From Ruegeria spongiae (lineage in GTDB: Bacteria; Pseudomonadota; Alphaproteobacteria; Rhodobacterales; Rhodobacteraceae): a stretch of 64,000 nt of DNA. How positions within the stretch are numbered: the stretch's first letter is position 1; every line of letters begins with the position of its first letter. Positions 59,921 through 64,000 of this stretch are shown here, piece after piece. The DNA lies in contig NZ_JAMFMB010000017.1 in assembly GCF_023502395.1 (NCBI RefSeq), positions 1-64,000 of the forward strand, written 5' to 3'. The notes under the pieces are model-generated. The model saw only the letters and a list, made by a program, of their open reading frames with translations, searched no databases and had not been told where the DNA came from. The translations under genes and the position numbers were made by a program.

Positions 59921-60163
59921 ATGGCACAGCGACTGCATCTCGTGTTTGGCGGCGAATTGGTCGACCCGACCAAAAGCGTCTTCAAGGATGTCGACGACAT
60001 TCATATCGTGGGCATGTACCCCGACTATCAATCCGCTTATGACGCCTGGAAGGCCGAAGCCCAGCGCACCGTGGACAATGCCCATATGCGCTATTTCATC
60101 GCTCATATTCACCGCCTGCGCGACGAAGGGGCCGAGGCCTCGTCAACGGAAGAGCTGGGATAG
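59921..60163 (+). CDS. DUF4170 domain-containing protein
   Basis: An 80-residue conserved alphaproteobacterial protein of unknown role, MAQRLHLVFGGELVDPTKSV then IVGMYPDYQSAYDAWKAEAQ. It normally precedes waaA (kdtA), as here; waaA starts five bases after its stop. The position suggests involvement in lipid A or Kdo transfer, but nothing in the sequence shows this. Confidence 0.88.
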   Translation: MAQRLHLVFGGELVDPTKSVFKDVDDIHIVGMYPDYQSAYDAWKAEAQRTVDNAHMRYFIAHIHRLRDEGAEASSTEELG

Positions 60164-60167
60164 GTTT

Positions 60168-61397
60168 TTGGCCCGCTCGCTCAGCCTTGCAGCCTACCGC
60201 GTTCTGTCCTGGCGCGGCGGACCGGTGCCCGAGGGTGAATTGCCCCCCCGGCCCCGAGGCGAGCTGCTATGGGTGCATGTCACGACGCGCAACCGCTTCA
60301 CGGTGCTGGCCGAGATGTGCCGCAGGCTGCTGGCGCAGCGGCCGGAATTGCATGTGCTGTTCACCGCCCCGACCGAGAACGAGATCCGCGCCTGGGGCGG
60401 CGTCGGTGCAAACATGATCGCGCTGCCCTCCGACCAACCCACGGCAGCGCGCGCGTTTCTGGATCACTGGCAGCCGGATATGTGCCTCTGGGCCGGGGGC
60501 GGGTTGCAGCCGAACCTGATCTCGTCGGCGGCAACGCGCCAGGTGGCGCTGGTTCTGCTGGATGTCAACGAGGCCGAGCTGACCCTGCGCAAGCACCAAT
60601 GGATGCCTGACCTGATGCGCACGACCCTTGAATGTTTCGAAAGCATTCTGGCCAGTGGGGAACGCGCGGCCCGCGACATCAGGCGGCTGGGTGTCGTCGG
60701 GTCGAAAGTGTCGGTCTCGGCCGAGCTGCGCGCCAGCCCCAACCCCACCCCATGGCCCGAAGAAGAGCTGGTCAAGACCACCCAGCTTCTTGCCGGTCGC
60801 CCCGTTTGGCTGTCGGCCTGGACCCAGAAAAGCGAATTTCCCTATGTCGAAACCGCGCATCGCAACGCGCTGCGCCTGCTGCACCGGCTGCTTTTGGTGC
60901 TGCACGTGGCCAACCCCAAGGAATCGCAGGCGCTGCGCACCCAGCTCGAAGCGGCGGGGCTGCGCTGCGCCGATTGGGATGCGGGCGACGAGATCGAAGA
61001 CAACATTCAGGTCGTCCTGACGGCGGAACCCGATGATCTGGGCTTGTGGTACCGGATCGCGCCGCTGACTTTCATGGGCAGTTCGCTGGTGTCCGGTGCG
61101 GGCGGGCGCGATCCGCTGACGGCGGTGGCACTTGGTTCGGCCGTGCTGCACGGGCCCAATATCGGCACCCAGCGCAGCAGCTATGTCCGGCTGGCCGCCG
61201 CTGGCGCCGCGCAATCGGTAAAGGACGCCACCGCGCTGGCAGATGGAATCGTGCGCCTTCTGTCACCCGATCACGCCGCCGAAATGGCGCTGGCGGGCTG
61301 GCAGGTGGTGACCGAAGGGGCGCAGCTAACCGATCAGCTGATTGACCTGATCCAGGACAAGCTGGACGAAAGCAGACCCGATCATGCGCGCGCCTGA
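60168..61397 (+). CDS. waaA: Divergent 3-deoxy-D-manno-octulosonic acid (Kdo) transferase
   Basis: A 409-residue GT30-type glycosyltransferase. It would transfer Kdo from CMP-Kdo to lipid A precursor at the inner membrane. The first Rossmann half has [12 protein letters not shown] and the second has the [21 protein letters not shown] block. The canonical HAVSVGE motif reads HVTTRNR here, so the catalytic glutamate position is R43. No ATG is available near the start; TTG at 60168 gives [17 protein letters not shown] and follows GGGATAGG. It overlaps lpxK by 14 bases. Identity rests strongly on position between DUF4170 and lpxK. Confidence 0.82.
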   Translation: MARSLSLAAYRVLSWRGGPVPEGELPPRPRGELLWVHVTTRNRFTVLAEMCRRLLAQRPELHVLFTAPTENEIRAWGGVGANMIALPSDQPTAARAFLDHWQPDMCLWAGGGLQPNLISSAATRQVALVLLDVNEAELTLRKHQWMPDLMRTTLECFESILASGERAARDIRRLGVVGSKVSVSAELRASPNPTPWPEEELVKTTQLLAGRPVWLSAWTQKSEFPYVETAHRNALRLLHRLLLVLHVANPKESQALRTQLEAAGLRCADWDAGDEIEDNIQVVLTAEPDDLGLWYRIAPLTFMGSSLVSGAGGRDPLTAVALGSAVLHGPNIGTQRSSYVRLAAAGAAQSVKDATALADGIVRLLSPDHAAEMALAGWQVVTEGAQLTDQLIDLIQDKLDESRPDHARA

Positions 61398-62382
61398 ATT
61401 CTGGAACACCGCGCCCGACGCGCTGGACTGGCGGGCACGGCTATTGTCACCTTTGGGCGCGATCTATGGCCGGATGACCGGGCGTCGTGTGGCACAGGGG
61501 TCCGGCAGCGCGCCCGGTGCTCCGGTGATCTGCGTCGGCAACCTGAATGCGGGCGGAACCGGCAAGACACCAACGGTGATCTGGGTGGTGGAGCAACTGC
61601 GCGACGCCGGGCATGAGCCGCATGTGGTCAGCCGGGGCTATGGCGGCAGCGCGACGGGGCCGCTCCGGGTCGAGCCTGCGCGCCATCGCGCAGGTCAGGT
61701 GGGCGACGAGCCGCTGCTGCTTGCCGCTTTTGCCGAGGTCTGGGTTGCCCGCGACAGGGTCGCCGGAGCGCAGGCCGCGACTGCAGCGGGGGCCACCGTG
61801 ATCGTGCTGGATGACGGGTTCCAGAACCCGGCGCTGGCCAAGGATTTCTCGATCGTGGTGGTGGATGCCGCCATCGGCTTCGGCAACGGGCTCTGCCTTC
61901 CCGCCGGGCCACTGCGCGAACCGGTGGACGAGGGGTTGAAGCGGGCCGATCTGGTGCTGTCGATCGGCGAGGACGAGGCGCAGGACCACTTTGCCGCCAA
62001 CTGGAGCGCGGCCCTGACCGTGCCGCATGCACGTGGTGTGCTGAAACCGCTGCAGACCGGCATGGACTGGACCGGGCTGCCGGTGCTTGCCTTTGCGGGC
62101 ATCGGTCATCCCGAGAAGTTCTTTCGCACCCTGCGCGCGCAAGGCGCCGACCTGAAACGCGGCGAGGCGCTGGACGACCATCAACCGCTGACCATGGCGT
62201 TGCTGACACGGCTGGAAAAAGAGGCGCAGCATCTGGGTGCGCAGCTTGTGACCACCGAAAAGGATGCCGCACGGTTGCCAACCGCCTTTCGGCGCAAGGT
62301 GATCACATTGCCGGTCCGGTTACAGGTCGAGGCTGCTGAAGAGATTCGCGGCCGGATGCTGGAAAAGGCACCGTGCCCCTGA
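61384..62382 (+). CDS. lpxK: Tetraacyldisaccharide 4'-kinase
   Basis: A 332-residue kinase that adds the 4'-phosphate of lipid A. The P-loop GGTGKTP is at residues 57-63, preceded by VICVGNLN. The DDGFQNP motif and the C-terminal [10 protein letters not shown] block are conserved. It begins inside waaA and ends just before a bidirectional terminator. Lipid A is thus a function of the DUF4170-waaA-lpxK unit. Confidence 0.93.
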   Translation: MRAPEFWNTAPDALDWRARLLSPLGAIYGRMTGRRVAQGSGSAPGAPVICVGNLNAGGTGKTPTVIWVVEQLRDAGHEPHVVSRGYGGSATGPLRVEPARHRAGQVGDEPLLLAAFAEVWVARDRVAGAQAATAAGATVIVLDDGFQNPALAKDFSIVVVDAAIGFGNGLCLPAGPLREPVDEGLKRADLVLSIGEDEAQDHFAANWSAALTVPHARGVLKPLQTGMDWTGLPVLAFAGIGHPEKFFRTLRAQGADLKRGEALDDHQPLTMALLTRLEKEAQHLGAQLVTTEKDAARLPTAFRRKVITLPVRLQVEAAEEIRGRMLEKAPCP

Positions 62383-62387
62383 ATGAC

Positions 62388-62414
62388 AAAACCCCGGACC
62401 ATCGCCGGGGTTTT
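62388..62414. terminator. Bidirectional terminator between lpxK and dsbA
   Basis: AAAACCCCGG and CCGGGGTTTT form a perfect 10-bp inverted repeat around a 7-base loop. Both flanks carry four A/T pairs, giving U-runs in both directions, as expected between converging genes. It is immediately downstream of the lpxK stop. Confidence 0.88.
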
Positions 62415-62439
62415 GCGTGAACAGGTCTGATTGCGGAAA

Positions 62440-63084
62440 TCAGCTGCCCAGTTCTGCCTCGATCAGCGTTTTGAACGCGTCATAAGAGCCGGGGTTCTGC
62501 ACCATCTCGCCATTGACGATGAAGCTGGGGGTCGCCCGCACGTTGTCGCGCTTGAAATTGTCCTCATACCACCCGTAAAGCGTCTGCGCCTTTTCGCCAT
62601 CCTGCAGACAGGCCTGCAGCTGTTCATCCTTGATCCCGGCCAGACGACCGATCTTGGTCAGTTCCTTCACGATCTCCTGTGGGCCGTCCGCGCGCGCCCA
62701 GCTGGATTGTTTCTGAAAGATCAGATCGGTGACGCCGAAAAACTTCTCGGGGCCGCCACAACGCGCAACCAGCGAGGCCCACAGGCCGGGACGGTCGAAA
62801 TACGCCTCGCGATAGATGAACTTGACCTTGCCGGTATCGATGAAATCCTTCTTGAGCTGTTTGTAAGGCCCCTCGTGGAAGTTCGCGCAATGGGGGCAGG
62901 TATAGGAGGCATATTCGATGATCTCGACCGGGGCATCCTTGGCCCCCTGGACCATATCAACGATGGTGTCTGTCTGTTGCGCCTCGGCGGCGCCGACCAG
63001 CGAGACAGTTGATGTCTGGCTCAGCCATAGCCCTCCGGCGGCCAGCGCCGCAACGGCGCAGAGTGCGGGTGCAATTCGGGTCAT
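62440..63084 (-). CDS. Thiol:disulfide interchange protein, DsbA family
   Basis: A 214-residue exported thioredoxin-fold protein. A hydrophobic signal or anchor is at residues 5-30, and the redox site CPHC is at C63 and C66, as in DsbA oxidases. An inserted helical domain follows, with a conserved RATPSFIVNG cis-proline block. It introduces disulfides in the periplasm. It lies 13 bases downstream of the DUF721 gene and is probably co-transcribed with it. Confidence 0.92.
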   Translation of the reverse strand: MTRIAPALCAVAALAAGGLWLSQTSTVSLVGAAEAQQTDTIVDMVQGAKDAPVEIIEYASYTCPHCANFHEGPYKQLKKDFIDTGKVKFIYREAYFDRPGLWASLVARCGGPEKFFGVTDLIFQKQSSWARADGPQEIVKELTKIGRLAGIKDEQLQACLQDGEKAQTLYGWYEDNFKRDNVRATPSFIVNGEMVQNPGSYDAFKTLIEAELGS

Positions 63085-63097
63085 TTCCAGCCCTTTC

Positions 63098-63604
63098 TTA
63101 GCGTTTCTGCCTGGTTAAAACGTTACGCCCCAATCGTTCGAGCGCATTGCGCAAATCGTCATTCTCGACGCCCTGCGCGGCCTTGCTCGCCTCGGTGACA
63201 ACCTCGGCGGGGATTTCTTTTTGTTTCGGAGCGGGGCGATGCGCGAAACTGGCCTGCCCTTCGGCAAAGCCAGTCGGCGCGGTCTGGGTGAGGCGAATGC
63301 GGGCAATCGCGTTATAGCCATAGACCGCGTTCACCTTTTCGCGCAGGCGTTCCTTCTGCATCTCCAGCATCGGGGCCTGCGCCCCGGTGGTCAGAACCGA
63401 GAGCGTCGCGCCAAAGCCGCCGCGCCCGTAGCTGACATTCACCGGACGACAGATCGCGGCGATATCCTGCCCGACGATCTCGGCCCAATGGGTGATCACC
63501 CGCGAGACGGCAAAGCCACGGCTTTCGCCGGCCCGGCGAATCTGATCGTTGAGCAGGTTCGAGGTGCGTTTGAAGCCACGGGTCGTGGAACGTCTGGCCG
63601 GCAT
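63098..63604 (-). CDS. DUF721 (DciA-like) protein
   Basis: A 168-residue protein of the DUF721 family, which includes DciA, a helicase-interacting factor for DnaB loading in many bacteria. The N-terminus (RGFKRTSNLLNDQIRRAGES, then AVSRVITHWAEIVGQDIA) matches this domain; the C-terminus is short and polar. ATG at 63604 has AGGAGG upstream; a longer frame of 22 residues has no family match. It is divergent from mutY across 81 bases. Whether it acts as DciA here is an inference. Confidence 0.85.
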   Translation of the reverse strand: MPARRSTTRGFKRTSNLLNDQIRRAGESRGFAVSRVITHWAEIVGQDIAAICRPVNVSYGRGGFGATLSVLTTGAQAPMLEMQKERLREKVNAVYGYNAIARIRLTQTAPTGFAEGQASFAHRPAPKQKEIPAEVVTEASKAAQGVENDDLRNALERLGRNVLTRQKR

Positions 63605-63685
63605 CTGGTATCCGCCTCCTTGCGGCCTATTGTAATCTGCATGTGATCCTGCGCCAGCGAAACCGGACAATCGGAGACATAAATC

Positions 63686-64000
63686 TTGCGTGACTTAAAG
63701 CCACAGGCAGAGCTGAGCCAGGCGCTGCTGACCTGGTATGACGCCCATGCTCGCGAGATGCCCTGGCGGGTGGGGCCCGCGGACCGGGCGGCAGGTATCC
63801 GGCCCGATCCCTACCAGGTGTGGCTGTCCGAAGTGATGCTGCAACAAACCACCGTGGCCGCCGTCACCGATTATTTCCAACGGTTCACGCGGCGCTGGCC
63901 ATCGGTCGCTGAACTGGCCGGGGCCGAGGATGGTGACGTGATGGCTGAATGGGCCGGGCTTGGTTACTATGCCCGCGCCCGCAACCTGCTGAAATGCGCC
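63686..64000 (+). CDS. mutY: A/G-specific adenine glycosylase (5' part, cut by window end)
   Basis: The first 105 residues of MutY, starting LRDLKPQAEL at a TTG with GGAG nine bases upstream; the only in-frame alternative upstream is a stop codon. The N-terminal helical block YDAHAREMPWR and the WLSEVMLQQTTVAAV helix, containing the catalytic glutamate, match MutY. The enzyme removes adenine mispaired with 8-oxoguanine. The rest of the gene, including the iron-sulfur cluster, lies beyond the window. Confidence 0.9.
   Translation, partial: MRDLKPQAELSQALLTWYDAHAREMPWRVGPADRAAGIRPDPYQVWLSEVMLQQTTVAAVTDYFQRFTRRWPSVAELAGAEDGDVMAEWAGLGYYARARNLLKCA

Overview
The window is a GC-rich chromosomal segment of a marine roseobacter-type alphaproteobacterium (Rhodobacteraceae). 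This rests on the gene content: HspQ, DUF3576, DUF2125 and DUF4170 proteins of alphaproteobacterial type, a divergent Kdo transferase next to lpxK, and a complete dihydroxypropanesulfonate (DHPS) uptake and oxidation operon as known from Ruegeria-like bacteria. No phage, insertion sequence, CRISPR array, rRNA or tRNA was seen. Genes are densely packed, and many neighbours share ATGA start/stop overlaps.

Layout. (1) 58-1164: a lone enolase-superfamily (mandelate racemase subgroup) gene on the minus strand. (2) 1602-14630: a seven-gene glycogen operon on the plus strand, glgP-glgB-glgC-glgA-glgX-malQ-pgm, with ATGA overlaps at most junctions. (3) 14646-23675: an eleven-gene minus-strand operon reading from 23675 downwards: a 61-residue membrane protein, TRAP transporter hpsKLM, dehydrogenases hpsN, hpsO and hpsP, a universal stress protein, sulfopyruvate decarboxylase comD/comE and an FMN-dependent hydroxyacid dehydrogenase (probable slcD). 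It takes up DHPS, oxidises it to sulfolactate and sulfopyruvate, and decarboxylates it to sulfoacetaldehyde; the xsc step is not in the window. A divergent LacI-type regulator (23812) faces two LacI-type operators, and a gamma-glutamyltransferase homologue follows it. (4) 26472-35332: hspQ, an SLT lipoprotein, lolA, ftsK, an aminotransferase, an amidase and a UbiH-family monooxygenase. (5) 35343-39612: an MFS exporter, a LysR regulator, and a divergent eroded operon (frameshifted DUF1330 gene, N-terminally truncated luciferase-like oxidoreductase, intact SDR). (6) 39616-46755: Trm112-like protein, LON-domain protein, CnoX-type thioredoxin, exonuclease III, an OmpR-type response regulator, ribA, an L,D-transpeptidase-fold protein, a YggS-type PLP protein and a porin. 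(7) 47036-51640: DUF3576 lipoprotein, leuS, lptE, holA. (8) 51713-55920: GST, flavoprotein, HNH protein, VOC protein, crotonase-like protein, SDR. (9) 56053-64000: DUF2125 protein, TldE/PmbA, a CysQ-like phosphatase, DUF4170, waaA, lpxK, dsbA, a DUF721 protein and the 5' part of mutY.

The most distinctive points are the DHPS operon with its twin operators, unexplained small membrane protein and embedded stress protein; the decaying LysR-controlled operon at 38 kb; and several family members that have lost expected catalytic residues (crotonase-like protein, WaaA, the RibB-like half of RibA).
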